Program-made: the position numbers and the translations under genes
Shown here: piece after piece, positions 1-7,059 of the stretch
Layout: every line of letters begins with the position of its first letter
Numbering within the stretch: the first letter of the stretch is position 1
Assembly: GCA_905234305.1 (NCBI GenBank)
Contig: CAJOHT010000023.1
Coordinates: 1-20,845 of the forward strand
From: an uncultured Ruminococcus sp.
GTDB lineage: Bacteria > Bacillota > Clostridia > Oscillospirales > Acutalibacteraceae
DNA length: 20,845 bases
Direction: 5' to 3'
The notes under the pieces: generated by a model
Databases searched by the model: none
Seen by the model: the letters and a program-made list of their open reading frames with translations, nothing else
What the model was told of the DNA's origin: nothing

Positions 1-299
1 TCTTACTATGCTTGATGATGTTAAGTACAAAGATTCTTCGACTCCGCTGACGCTCCGCTCAGAATGACAATTATATTCCCGCCGCCTATTCTCGACCCCC
101 TCGTTCCGCGCATACATTAAATTACGGTATTTGGTACATTCCTCCTGCCGAAGGCAGGACAGGGGGGGAGGTAATAGGTAATAGGTATAATATTTTTTCG
201 CGGTTGGCGGAATATCACGATAATAATTTCGAATTGCGCATTACGAATTGCGAATTGATTCGTTCCGCCGCCCGCGGAAGGATACCTCGGCACTCATAC
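1..299. repeat. Gene-free flank with short repeats and palindromes
   Basis: No convincing coding region is visible. Contents seen directly: a GATTCTTCGACTCC...CAGAATGACA block at about 31-70 of the kind often dispersed in bacterial genomes; a 7-bp stem TCCTGCC-GAA-GGCAGGA at 143-159; three GTAATAG-like heptamers at 171-191; and a heptamer array at 231-258 made of GAATTGC, GCATTAC, GAATTGC and GAATTGA. That last array lies between complementary arms GGCGGAA (206-212) and TTCCGCC (263-269). The stretch looks like accumulated intergenic repeats rather than decayed genes. Confidence 0.6.
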
Positions 300-327
300 T
301 TGACATAAAAAAATAATATGCTATAAT
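300..327 (+). promoter_or_regulatory. Strong sigma-A-type promoter, plus strand
   Basis: A perfect -35 TTGACA (300-305), a 16-nt spacer and a perfect -10 TATAAT (322-327). The TG one base before the -10 (319-320) makes it an extended -10 promoter. Transcription would start near 334. There is no plus-strand reading frame downstream worth calling, so the promoter most likely makes a non-coding or antisense RNA across the small minus-strand ORF at 434-496. Confidence 0.7.
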
Positions 328-339
328 AAATATAGAAAA

Positions 340-364
340 GGAGCTATCCGAGAAACGGTTAGCC
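340..364 (+). repeat. Left arm of inverted leader repeat
   Basis: GGAGCTATCC, then GAGAAACGG, then TTAGCC. It is nearly the reverse complement of 569-597. Each arm lies just downstream of one of two convergent promoters, so both RNAs would carry the same 5' leader. Within one arm GCTATCC can pair with GGTTAGC (one T-T mismatch) around a short loop. Read on the minus strand, this hairpin is followed by TTTTCTATATTTATT and could end the minus-strand transcript. Confidence 0.6.
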
Positions 365-387
365 CGATTTGAGTGTTATTATTAGAA

Positions 388-418
388 TAACGACCGCAAT
401 GGGCATTGGCGGTCGTTA
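388..418. terminator. Hairpin between the convergent transcripts
   Basis: TAACGACCGC pairs with GCGGTCGTTA, extended by AAT/ATT past a one-base bulge, with a GGGC loop. It lies just beyond the stop codon of the 20-residue ORF (434) and inside the plus-strand RNA. It could serve as a two-way terminator, but the U tract is poor on both sides, so termination here is uncertain. Confidence 0.45.
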
Positions 419-433
419 CTCATTTATATGACG

Positions 434-496
434 TTATTTGTTAGATAACGCAATTATCAAGAGTACAATTGTTAAGTAAAAAATCATTTCATACAT
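434..496 (-). CDS. Predicted 20-residue hydrophobic peptide, type I toxin-like
   Basis: The frame encodes 20 residues: MYEM followed by a hydrophobic run IFYLTIVLLIIAL and a short SNK tail, which is one membrane span. The start at 496 is chosen because GGGAGGGG (503-510) lies six bases upstream, an excellent ribosome-binding site. A longer frame in the same phase reaches 616 but would begin inside the -10 box of the likely promoter. Tiny hydrophobic peptides opposed by an antisense RNA are the hallmark of type I toxins such as Fst, TxpA and BsrG. I see no clear sequence match to one of them. Expression would come from the promoter at 605-633. The toxin role is inference; an ordinary small membrane peptide remains possible. 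Confidence 0.45.
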   Translation of the reverse strand: MYEMIFYLTIVLLIIALSNK

Positions 497-568
497 AGCA
501 ATCCCCTCCCAATACATATTCCCCACAAGGGTTTCTATGTAAACGAGGTTCTCAGTACCTCGAGGGAA

Positions 569-597
569 GGCTAACCGCTCCGTTTTAGGATAACTCC
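569..597 (-). repeat. Right arm of inverted leader repeat
   Basis: On the minus strand it reads GGAGTTATCC, then TAAAACGG, AGCGG and TTAGCC. It matches the arm at 340-364 apart from one C/T change, a short loop difference and an inserted AGCGG. It begins at the predicted transcription start near 598. A smaller stem, CGAGGT with ACCTCG, follows at 544-562. Confidence 0.6.
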
Positions 598-604
598 CAA
601 AAAC

Positions 605-633
605 ATCATAACACATATGTTCAAAAAAGCCAA
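605..633 (-). promoter_or_regulatory. Promoter for the small peptide mRNA
   Basis: The minus strand reads TTGGCT (633-628), a 17-nt spacer and TATGAT (610-605), with TG one base before the -10 (extended -10). Transcription would start near G598, exactly at the inverted leader repeat, giving a 5' UTR of about 100 nt before the peptide start at 496. The -35 lies inside the left arm of the hairpin at 624-653. Confidence 0.5.
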
Positions 634-653
634 CGTATCTGCGTTGGCTTTTT
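624..653. terminator. Strong two-way rho-independent terminator
   Basis: AAAAAGCCAACG (624-635) is perfectly complementary to CGTTGGCTTTTT (642-653) around the loop TATCTG. With A and T runs on the outer edges it can work in both directions. It could end the plus-strand RNA from 334 and also shield the small locus from read-through out of the ribosomal operon. A perfect 12-bp palindrome GCGTAATTACGC follows at 659-670. Confidence 0.75.
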
Positions 654-760
654 CCAATGCGTAATTACGCACCGTTCCCTACTGAACACTTTCCACTTCC
701 CACTACAAATTCGGTCGGGAATAAAACGTTATTCATATATCAACCTATCTCCACGACCAA

Positions 761-827
761 AACTATCAACTATCAACTATCAACTATCAACTATCAACTA
801 TCCACTTTCCACTTTCCACTTTCCACT
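761..827. repeat. Heptanucleotide tandem repeats AACTATC and CACTTTC
   Basis: Six exact copies of AACTATC (761-802) pass without a break in phase into three copies of CACTTTC (803-823) and a partial fourth. Related ACTTTCCACTTCCCAC sequence occurs near 686-703. The pattern resembles the short tandemly repeated heptamers (STRR) known from cyanobacteria and seen in other phyla. It lies directly beyond the ribosomal operon terminator and is not a CRISPR array because there are no spacers. Confidence 0.85.
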
Positions 828-853
828 AAAAAAGGCACGCGTCAGCGTGCCTT
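828..853 (-). terminator. Terminator of the ribosomal protein operon
   Basis: On the minus strand AAGGCACGC (853-845) and GCGTGCCTT (840-832) form a perfect 9-bp stem around a 4-base loop. Six T residues (833-828) follow. It begins nine bases beyond the rplQ stop codon and is a textbook intrinsic terminator for the long transcript. Confidence 0.9.
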
Positions 854-861
854 CTTTACTG

Positions 862-1203
862 TTAAACTAACTCAATGATTGCCATTTCGGCAGCGTCTCC
901 GCGGCGGGGACCTATCTTAGTGATACGTGTATAGCCGCCGTTTCTGTCCTTATACTTAGGACCGATTTCGTCGAAGAGCTTCTTAGTAACATCCTCTTTA
1001 GTAACGAACTTCATAACAAGACGTTTATTGGCGAGGGTGTTTTCCTTAGATATAGTAATCATTTTCTCCGCCATAGAGCTTACCTCTTTAGCGCGGGTGA
1101 CAGTAGTTTCAATTTTGCCTTTTTCGAGAAGGAAAGTCACCATCGCGCGGAGCATTGCGGTTCTCTGAGCGGTAGTTCTTCCTAACTTTCTTGTACCTGG
1201 CAT
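862..1203 (-). CDS. rplQ: 50S ribosomal protein L17 (bL17)
   Basis: Encodes a 113-residue protein that binds 23S rRNA in the large subunit near the exit tunnel. The start [20 protein letters not shown] is the characteristic L17 N-terminus, and the C-terminus [13 protein letters not shown] is also typical of the family. Length is normal for the bacterial protein. It is the last gene of the operon, after rpoA, with an intrinsic terminator directly downstream. Gene order rpsD-rpoA-rplQ is the usual end of the alpha operon. Confidence 0.97.
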   Translation of the reverse strand: MPGTRKLGRTTAQRTAMLRAMVTFLLEKGKIETTVTRAKEVSSMAEKMITISKENTLANKRLVMKFVTKEDVTKKLFDEIGPKYKDRNGGYTRITKIGPRRGDAAEMAIIELV

Positions 1204-1238
1204 AATAATTCACTCCTTTTTATCTTTTTAAAAGGATT

Positions 1239-2192
1239 TTATTCGTCTTCCTTTTTAAGGGTGAAGCCAAGGCTTTCGAGCTTAAACTCTACTTCCTCAA
1301 GCGACTTGCGACCCAGGTTACGAACTTTCATCATATCCTCTGTTGTTTTGTTTGTGAGGTCCTCAACCGTATTGATACCCGCACGCTTTAAGCAGTTGAA
1401 GGAACGAACGCTGAGGTCGAGTTCCTCGATAGTCATCTCGAGAACCTTTTCCTTACCCTTTTCGTCCTTTTCTACCATAATCTCGCTGTTCGTAATACTG
1501 TCGGAGAGATTAACGAAGAGGTTTAAGTGTTCGGTAAGAACCTTAGCGGCTAAAGAAACCGCCTCCTGAGCGTTAATTACGCCGTTAGTCCAAACGTCGA
1601 GAGTCAGCTTGTCGTAGTCCGTAATCTGACCTACACGCGTATTATCTACAGTATAGTTAACCTTTAAAACAGGTGTATAAATTGAGTCTATAGGCAGAAC
1701 GCCGATAATATTGTTCTGAGCAAGCTGCTTATTGCGTTCGCCCGGAACATAGCCTCTGCCTCTGTCGAGAGTAATCTCGATATTGAGCTTAGCGTCCTCA
1801 GCCAAAGTCGCGATATGAAGCTCGGGGTTAAGAATTTCAACCTCCGCGTCGTGGGTTATATCGGCGGCTGTTACCTCGCAGGGACCTTCCGCCGCGATTT
1901 CTACAACCTTGGGAGCTGAGTCTACGAGCTTAGGAACTATGCTCTTTATATTTAACGCTATCTCGGTAATATCTTCCTTAACACCTGGAATAGTAGAGAA
2001 TTCGTGAAGCACGCCGTCAATCTTCATTGACGTAACGGCGCAGCCCTCGAGTGAGGATAAAAGCACTCTTCTTAAACTATTTCCTAAAGTATTACCGAAA
2101 CCGCGCTCAAGAGGTTCTACGACAAATCTGCCGTATCTTCCGTCGTCGGTGAGTTCTTCTGTTTCTATTCTTGGTTTTTCTATCTCTATCAT
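1239..2192 (-). CDS. rpoA: RNA polymerase alpha subunit
   Basis: A 317-residue alpha subunit. The N-terminal domain (about 1-230) drives dimer formation and assembly with beta and beta-prime; [20 protein letters not shown] is its hallmark. A linker leads to the C-terminal domain (about 255-317), with [19 protein letters not shown] and [11 protein letters not shown], which binds UP-element DNA and activators. Length is normal. A Shine-Dalgarno-like AAGGAGGATTCG precedes the start. It is co-transcribed with rpsD and rplQ, tying polymerase supply to ribosome synthesis. Confidence 0.98.
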   Translation of the reverse strand: MIEIEKPRIETEELTDDGRYGRFVVEPLERGFGNTLGNSLRRVLLSSLEGCAVTSMKIDGVLHEFSTIPGVKEDITEIALNIKSIVPKLVDSAPKVVEIAAEGPCEVTAADITHDAEVEILNPELHIATLAEDAKLNIEITLDRGRGYVPGERNKQLAQNNIIGVLPIDSIYTPVLKVNYTVDNTRVGQITDYDKLTLDVWTNGVINAQEAVSLAAKVLTEHLNLFVNLSDSITNSEIMVEKDEKGKEKVLEMTIEELDLSVRSFNCLKRAGINTVEDLTNKTTEDMMKVRNLGRKSLEEVEFKLESLGFTLKKEDE

Positions 2193-2263
2193 TAGCGAAT
2201 CCTCCTTATTAGGCAGCGGTTAAGCCGTCAGTTTGTAATCTGCTTTCGGTAAATTTATGTGGA

Positions 2264-2860
2264 TTACTTGGAGTACAACTCGACAATGAGATGCTCTTCT
2301 ACGGGGAAGTCGATATCCTCTCTCTCGGGTTCGGCAATTACCTTGCCGCCGAGCTTATTGGGAGCTTTCTCAAGCCATTTGGGAGTTGAGGGCGAAGCGC
2401 TCTCAGCGAGAGCCTTAAAGCGGTTAGAAGAAGCGCTGCTCTCCTTAACCTCAATAACGTCGCCGACCTTAACGAGATAGGAAGGAATATTTACCTTCTT
2501 ACCGTTTACGGTAAAGTGAGCGTGAGAAACGAGCTGGCGAGCCTCACGGCGTGTAGCTGCAAGACCGAGTCTGAAAACTACGTTGTCGAGTCTATGCTCA
2601 ATAAGAGTAAGGAGTACGGAACCTGTCTTACCCTGAGCCTTCTCAGCCTTTTCGTAGTAAGCGCGGAACTGCTTTTCCATAATACCGTAGATAAACTTTA
2701 CCTTCTGCTTTTCGGTAAGCTGGAGGCTGTATTCACTCTTTTTTCTTCTTGAGTTACCGTTAGGATTTCTGAACGAAGTCTTTCCCGAATAACCCATTAC
2801 CGCAGGGGAAATACCGAGAGCCCTGCAGCGTTTAGCGATAGGCTGTCTGTTTTTTGCCAT
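2264..2860 (-). CDS. rpsD: 30S ribosomal protein S4 (uS4)
   Basis: A 198-residue primary 16S rRNA-binding protein. The N-terminal region MAKNRQPIAKRCRALGISP is followed by an S4 RNA-binding domain (about 93-155) with LDNVVFRLGLAATRREARQL and HAHFTVNGKKVNIPSYLVK. The N-terminus lacks the CxxC zinc motifs found in some S4 proteins, so this is the zinc-free form. S4 regulates its own operon in several bacteria, but I saw no clear target structure here. It lies between rpsK and rpoA. Confidence 0.97.
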   Translation of the reverse strand: MAKNRQPIAKRCRALGISPAVMGYSGKTSFRNPNGNSRRKKSEYSLQLTEKQKVKFIYGIMEKQFRAYYEKAEKAQGKTGSVLLTLIEHRLDNVVFRLGLAATRREARQLVSHAHFTVNGKKVNIPSYLVKVGDVIEVKESSASSNRFKALAESASPSTPKWLEKAPNKLGGKVIAEPEREDIDFPVEEHLIVELYSK

Positions 2861-2883
2861 ATTGTATTTTCCTCCTTTTTATA

Positions 2884-3286
2884 CTATACACGTCTTCTCT
2901 TCGGAGGACGACATCCGTTATGCGGAATCGGAGTAACGTCCTTAATCATAGTTACCTCGAGACCTGCGGACTGTAATGCTCTGATAGCTGCCTCACGGCC
3001 CTGTCCGGGACCCTTAACGAATACCTCTACGCTCTTCATACCGAAGTCCATAGCGATTTTCGCGGCTGTCTCGGCAGCGGACTGAGCTGCGAACGGAGTA
3101 GATTTACGTGAGCCTCTGAAACCGAGTTCACCTGCGCTCGCCCAAGATACCGCGTTGCCGTTTGTATCAGAAATTGTAACAATTGTATTGTTAAATGTAG
3201 ACTGGATATGCGCGCTGCCTTTTTCAATATGCTTTTTTTTTCTCGCGGCGGCGGCGTACAGTCTTCTTTCCTTTAGGTGCTGCCAT
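2884..3286 (-). CDS. rpsK: 30S ribosomal protein S11 (uS11), frame-shifted at an A9 run
   Basis: S11 helps form the platform of the small subunit at the mRNA exit. The start at 3286 ([15 protein letters not shown]) follows GGAGG at 3296-3300. In this frame translation meets TGA soon after nine consecutive A (3233-3241 on the plus strand as T). The body resumes in another frame as [16 protein letters not shown] and runs intact through [27 protein letters not shown] and the canonical end [10 protein letters not shown]. Removing one A would give a normal protein of about 133 residues. Since S11 is essential, this is either a homopolymer sequencing error or a case rescued by slippage on the A run. 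Confidence 0.9.
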
Positions 3287-3300
3287 ATACGCGTTCCTCC

Positions 3301-3669
3301 TTACTTCTTCTTATTGGCCATTGTCTTACGGGGACCCTTACGTGTACGAGCGTTTGTCTTAGAACGCTGACCTCTTACGGGAAGACCCTTTCTGTGGCGT
3401 ACGCCGCGGTAACAGCCAATTTCAATAAGTCTTTTAATATCAAAAGCGATGTCACGGCGGAGATCACCCTCAACGCGACAGTTCTTTTCAATATAATCTC
3501 TTAATTTTGAAACATCATCTTCTGTTAAATCTCTGACACGAGTGTCAGGGTTAACGCCTGTTGCAGCAATAATGTCTGTTGCAGTTTTACGTCCGATACC
3601 GAAAATATAGGTTAAGCCGATTTCAACTCGTTTATCTCTCGGTAAGTCAACACCTGCTATACGAGCCAT
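3301..3669 (-). CDS. rpsM: 30S ribosomal protein S13 (uS13)
   Basis: A 122-residue protein of the small-subunit head that contacts the P-site tRNA and forms bridges to the 50S subunit. [21 protein letters not shown] and the helix-two-turn-helix region ([16 protein letters not shown]) are typical. The basic tail [20 protein letters not shown] extends toward the tRNA. Length and ends are normal. It lies after rpmJ and before rpsK, as in other Firmicutes alpha operons. Confidence 0.97.
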   Translation of the reverse strand: MARIAGVDLPRDKRVEIGLTYIFGIGRKTATDIIAATGVNPDTRVRDLTEDDVSKLRDYIEKNCRVEGDLRRDIAFDIKRLIEIGCYRGVRHRKGLPVRGQRSKTNARTRKGPRKTMANKKK

Positions 3670-3710
3670 TTAATTGCACCTCCATATAAAATTTAAGTTA
3701 GAATACTTTT

Positions 3711-3824
3711 TTAACCCTGACGCTGTTTATGCTTGGGGTTTTCGCAGATTACGAGAATCTTGCCTTTTCTTTTGATTACCTTGCACTTTTCGCACATTTT
3801 CTTTACTGAAGGTCTGACTTTCAT
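3711..3824 (-). CDS. rpmJ: 50S ribosomal protein L36 (bL36), zinc type
   Basis: A 37-residue protein from ATG at 3824 to TAA at 3711. It begins [20 protein letters not shown] and ends [12 protein letters not shown]. The zinc-ribbon ligands C11, C14, C27 and H32 identify the C+ form. It is too short for ordinary ORF thresholds and sits between infA and rpsM, its standard place. AAAGGA lies upstream of the start. Confidence 0.96.
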   Translation of the reverse strand: MKVRPSVKKMCEKCKVIKRKGKILVICENPKHKQRQG

Positions 3825-3867
3825 TTGTAATCATTCCTTTCTAAAAATCAGTTTTAGTAATTTTGAA

Positions 3868-4086
3868 TTACTTGGTTCTCCAGGTAATTCGTCCTCTTGT
3901 AAGGTCATAGGGAGACATCTCCACAGTAACCTTGTCCCCGGGAAGAATTCTTATATAATTCATCCTGAGTTTTCCTGAAATAACAGCTAATATTACATGA
4001 CCGTTGGGAAGCTCCACCTTAAACTGAGCGTTAGGGAGCGCCTCAACAACTTTGCCCTCTACTTCGAGAACGTCTTGTTTTGACAT
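3868..4086 (-). CDS. infA: Translation initiation factor IF-1
   Basis: A 72-residue S1-type OB-fold protein that binds the 30S A site and assists IF-2 and IF-3 during initiation. [20 protein letters not shown], then [30 protein letters not shown] and the end [13 protein letters not shown] are diagnostic. Length is exactly that expected. Only two bases separate it from the KOW-domain gene upstream, which suggests translational coupling. Confidence 0.98.
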   Translation of the reverse strand: MSKQDVLEVEGKVVEALPNAQFKVELPNGHVILAVISGKLRMNYIRILPGDKVTVEMSPYDLTRGRITWRTK

Positions 4087-4088
4087 AA

Positions 4089-4337
4089 TTAATCCTCCAA
4101 AATTGCCCGTCTGAAAGAATTCAGCAGTTTTCTTAATTGCTTATCTGTTTCAGGTATTTTGACAACCGTTTCGGTTTTCGCGATATGCTTAATATTCTTT
4201 TTCTTAGGATTATTAAGTTTACGCTCTTTTCCGTCGGCTAAATATATATATCCGTCAGAAATCTTTACCGCCGCAAAAAACCTGCCCGCGTCGTGACCTG
4301 CTTTAGACGCTACGATTTGTCCCTCGATAATATTCAT
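4089..4337 (-). CDS. KOW domain RNA-binding protein, L14e/L6e-like
   Basis: An 82-residue basic protein. Its first half ([27 protein letters not shown]...LADGKERKL) is a KOW motif followed by a short beta strand pattern like the SH3-like fold of archaeal L14e and eukaryotic L6e/L27e. Such genes sit between map and infA in many Clostridia. The role is unproven; the context suggests ribosome or rRNA binding. The 3' half ([15 protein letters not shown]...[10 protein letters not shown]) is lysine- and arginine-rich. It begins four bases after map ends. Confidence 0.85.
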   Translation of the reverse strand: MNIIEGQIVASKAGHDAGRFFAAVKISDGYIYLADGKERKLNNPKKKNIKHIAKTETVVKIPETDKQLRKLLNSFRRAILED

Positions 4338-4341
4338 AATC

Positions 4342-5094
4342 TTAACCCGGGACAGTCATAATCTTAGGTCCGTCGGGAGTTATCGCGATTGTGTTCTCGT
4401 AATGAGCGGCTAATTTGCCGTCGACCGTAACGGTCGTCCAATCGTCCTCCAGAACCTCGACCTCGTAGCTTCCCTCACAAATCATCGGCTCGATAGCGAT
4501 CGTCATACCGGGAAGAAGTCGTACTCCGCGTCCCGCTTTACCGAAATTCGGAATACTCGGGTCCTCATGTAACTTCGCACCTACGCCGTGGCCGACAAAA
4601 TCTCGTACCACCGAGTAGCCGCGAGCTTCGACATACCGTTGAACCGCGTTGCCTATATCGCCTACGCGATTACCCGCACAAGCAGCCTCGATTCCCTTTT
4701 CAAGGCTGATTCTTGTAGCGTCCATCAGCTTCTTAGCGTTTTCGGATACCTTGCCGCAGGCATAGGTATAAGCGTTGTCGCCGTGGAAGCCCTCATAGAA
4801 CGCGCCGACATCTACACTTACGATGTCGCCTTCTTTAAGAACCTGCTCGTCGCTCGGAATGCCATGGATAACCACATTATTTACGGAAATACACGCGCTC
4901 GCCGGGAATCCGCCGTAACCGAGAAACGAAGGCACAGCGCCTTGTTTCTCGATATATTTACGGACTTGTTCGTCAATCTCGCGGGTTGTAACGCCCGGTT
5001 TGACATATTCGCCGGCAACACGCAGAGCGTTTGCGGAAATTCTGCAAGCGTCCATCATTTTGGATATTTCGCGCGCTGTCTTAACGATTACCAT
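4342..5094 (-). CDS. map: Methionine aminopeptidase, type I
   Basis: A 250-residue metalloenzyme that removes the initiator methionine from new proteins. All five metal ligands can be seen: D95 in SVDVGA, D106 in HGDNAYT, H169 in GHGVG, E202 in IEPM and E233 in HYENT, with the catalytic histidines H77 and H176. There is no N-terminal zinc-binding or SEC-type extension, so it is the short type Ia form. It lies two bases after adk and four before the KOW gene, the common secY-adk-map order. Confidence 0.98.
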   Translation of the reverse strand: MVIVKTAREISKMMDACRISANALRVAGEYVKPGVTTREIDEQVRKYIEKQGAVPSFLGYGGFPASACISVNNVVIHGIPSDEQVLKEGDIVSVDVGAFYEGFHGDNAYTYACGKVSENAKKLMDATRISLEKGIEAACAGNRVGDIGNAVQRYVEARGYSVVRDFVGHGVGAKLHEDPSIPNFGKAGRGVRLLPGMTIAIEPMICEGSYEVEVLEDDWTTVTVDGKLAAHYENTIAITPDGPKIMTVPG

Positions 5095-5096
5095 TA

Positions 5097-5729
5097 TTAA
5101 CCCTCGATAACCTTAAATACTTCGTCAGTAGTTGCCTTAACGGTATCCTTGCCAACTACTACCTTGAGCTTGCCCTGAGCCTTATAATAATTTACTAAGG
5201 GCTCGGTCTCCTTATGGTAGATATCGAGGCGGTTTTTAATAGTATCAATCTGGTCATCCTTGCGCTGAACAAGGGCGCCGTTACAATCGTCGCATACCCC
5301 GTCAACCTTCGGCTTAAGGCTTTCAACGTGATAGGGTCTGCCGCAATTTTCGCAGACGCGGCGTCCGGATAAACGCTTAACGATAACATCGTCGTCGACC
5401 TCGATATCGATTACGCAGTCGATGTCAGCGCCCATCGCATCCAGAGCCTCGGCCTGGGGAATGGTTCTGGGGAAACCGTCGAGAATATAACCGTTCTGAC
5501 AGTCATCCTCCTGAAGACGGTCCTTAACGATACCGATAACAACCTCGTCGGGGACGAGCTGACCTGCATCCATAAAGGACTTAGCCTTTAAACCCATTTC
5601 CGTTCCGCTTCTCAGCGCTTCACGGATAATATTACCCGTGGAAATTGTAGGGATGTTGAGCTTCTCACAGAGTACGGCAGCCTGTGTGCCTTTACCTGCT
5701 CCTGGAGCCCCTAACATAATAATGTTCAT
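5097..5729 (-). CDS. adk: Adenylate kinase, zinc-lid form
   Basis: A 210-residue enzyme that interconverts ATP plus AMP and two ADP. The P-loop GAPGAGKGT is at residues 7-15, the AMP-site helix with TGNIIREAL near 31-39, and DGFPRT at 84-89. The lid carries four cysteines (C126, C129, C146, C149), the structural zinc site common in Gram-positive enzymes. I chose ATG 5729 because AAAGGAAA lies just upstream and the product starts at the canonical MNIIMLGAPG. An in-frame TTG at 5753 would overlap secY and add eight residues. Confidence 0.97.
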   Translation of the reverse strand: MNIIMLGAPGAGKGTQAAVLCEKLNIPTISTGNIIREALRSGTEMGLKAKSFMDAGQLVPDEVVIGIVKDRLQEDDCQNGYILDGFPRTIPQAEALDAMGADIDCVIDIEVDDDVIVKRLSGRRVCENCGRPYHVESLKPKVDGVCDDCNGALVQRKDDQIDTIKNRLDIYHKETEPLVNYYKAQGKLKVVVGKDTVKATTDEVFKVIEG

Positions 5730-5745
5730 AGTATTTTCCTTTCGC

Positions 5746-7059
5746 TTAATCAAGGAAGCCCTTGTAGTGACGCATCATCATCTGAGATTCCATCTGCTTA
5801 GAAGTCTCGAGCGCAACACCTACTACGATGATGATAGAGGTACCGCCCATCGACATACCGCCCATTCCTGTGAACGCGGCGTAAAGCAGCGGGAATTCCG
5901 CGATGAATCCGAGGAATAAACAACCGATAAGAGTAATTCTCGAAAGAATCTTCTTAATAAAGTCAGCAGTCGGAGCGCCCGGACGAATACCGGGGATAGT
6001 TCCGTTATTCTGCTTAAGGTTGTTTGCCATCTCAATAGGATTATACTGAATGGTTGTATAGAAATAACCGAACATTATAATCAAAATGAAGTACAGAGTC
6101 ATATACAGCCAGCCTGTGGTATTGAAGGCTTCAAAGAAAGCCGCCCAGAAGCCGCCGTCGGGTTTTACGCCGAATGCCTGTATCGTACTTGGGATTGAAA
6201 GAATCGAGGAAGCGAAGATGATAGGAAGTACGCCGCCCAAAGCAACCTTGATGGGAAGGTGGCTGGACTGACCGCCGTACATCTTTCTTCCGACTACGCG
6301 CTTAGCGTACTGGATAGGAATTCTTCTCTCACTATCCTGCATAAATGTGATAACCCATACAACTACAAGGAATACTACTACCCAGAGAGGTACGAGGATG
6401 AAGTACTGGCTTACGCCGTTGAGTCCATACTCCCAATACTGTCCGAGGATTGAGATCGTATAGGGGAAACGAGCTACGATACCCGCGAAGAGGAGTATCG
6501 AGATACCGTTGCCGATACCTTTTTCGTTGATCTGCTCGCCGAACCACATCATTACAGCAGTACCCGCGGTAAACGCGAGGATGATTATGATAGCCGAATA
6601 CCAGAGTCCGAAGCCTTCGTTGTAAGTTGTAACACCCGAAGCCTTTAAGTACCACCAGTAAGCAAAGCCCTGGATTAGACCGAGACCTACAGTTACGTAT
6701 CTTGTGATAGTCGCGATCTTCTTACGACCGGCCTCTCCCTCTTTAGACAATCTCTCGAGAGGAGGGATCGCTACGGTGAGAAGCTGCATAATGATAGAAC
6801 TGTTGATGTACGGAGTAACACCCATCGCGAAGAGTGTCGCGTTGGAGAACGCGCCGCCCGAAAGAGTATTCAGGTAAGCAAGCGCCGAGTTACCCGCAGT
6901 AACACCGTTCTCTGCCATTAACTTACTTAACGCATCCATATCCAAAAACGGTACAGGGATTACCGAACCGATTCTGAAGAAGATAACGATAAGAACCGTA
7001 AAAAGAATTTTTCTTCTAAGGTCGGGAATGCTCCAGGCATTCCTAATTGTTTTAAACAA
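5746..7059 (-). CDS. secY: Protein translocase subunit SecY
   Basis: A 437-residue channel subunit of the Sec translocon with about ten membrane spans. The N-terminus MFKTIRNAWSIPDLRRKILF, the plug and span-2 region TPYINSSIIMQLL, the cytoplasmic segment with GNGISILLFAGIVARFP, the YAKRVVGRKMYGGQSSHLPIK loop and the RPGAPTADFIKKIL loop are all SecY hallmarks. The start codon is TTG at 7059, directly after the rplO stop; GAGGTGA with a five-base spacer supports it. The following adk start lies 16 bases beyond its end. Confidence 0.97.
   Translation of the reverse strand: MFKTIRNAWSIPDLRRKILFTVLIVIFFRIGSVIPVPFLDMDALSKLMAENGVTAGNSALAYLNTLSGGAFSNATLFAMGVTPYINSSIIMQLLTVAIPPLERLSKEGEAGRKKIATITRYVTVGLGLIQGFAYWWYLKASGVTTYNEGFGLWYSAIIIILAFTAGTAVMMWFGEQINEKGIGNGISILLFAGIVARFPYTISILGQYWEYGLNGVSQYFILVPLWVVVFLVVVWVITFMQDSERRIPIQYAKRVVGRKMYGGQSSHLPIKVALGGVLPIIFASSILSIPSTIQAFGVKPDGGFWAAFFEAFNTTGWLYMTLYFILIIMFGYFYTTIQYNPIEMANNLKQNNGTIPGIRPGAPTADFIKKILSRITLIGCLFLGFIAEFPLLYAAFTGMGGMSMGGTSIIIVVGVALETSKQMESQMMMRHYKGFLD

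Larger units (their letters stand above)
334..653 (+). ncRNA. Candidate antisense RNA opposite the small peptide gene
   Basis: The start is inferred from the consensus promoter at 300-327. The first strong stop is either the hairpin at 388-418, giving about 90 nt, or the near-ideal terminator at 624-653, giving about 320 nt. The RNA would open with GGAGCTATCC, AAACGG and TTAGCC, a motif repeated at the 5' end of the opposing transcript. The longer form would be complementary to the whole minus-strand mRNA; the shorter form overlaps only its 3' part. It matches no RNA family I can name: no tmRNA, SRP, RNase P or 6S signature is visible. The end coordinate is uncertain. Confidence 0.35.

Noticed and set aside
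434..616. The 60-residue version of the small minus-strand frame
   Set aside because: Its start lies in the -10 region of the likely promoter and it has no RBS; the 20-residue form has an excellent RBS.
334..653. Known structured RNA such as 6S, SRP, tmRNA or RNase P
   Set aside because: None of their conserved core motifs was found.
761..827. Possible CRISPR array
   Set aside because: Seven-base units are contiguous, without spacers, and no cas genes are present.
657..878. Plus-strand frame of 73 residues
   Set aside because: Its codons are the heptamer repeats and it crosses the operon terminator and the end of rplQ; low-complexity translation with no RBS.
3036..3227. Minus-strand 63-residue frame within rpsK
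   Set aside because: It is the third frame of S11; the true body ([10 protein letters not shown] onward) lies in a neighbouring frame.
4588..5100. Plus-strand frame of 170 residues
   Set aside because: Antisense to the map gene, whose catalytic residues are all in place on the minus strand.
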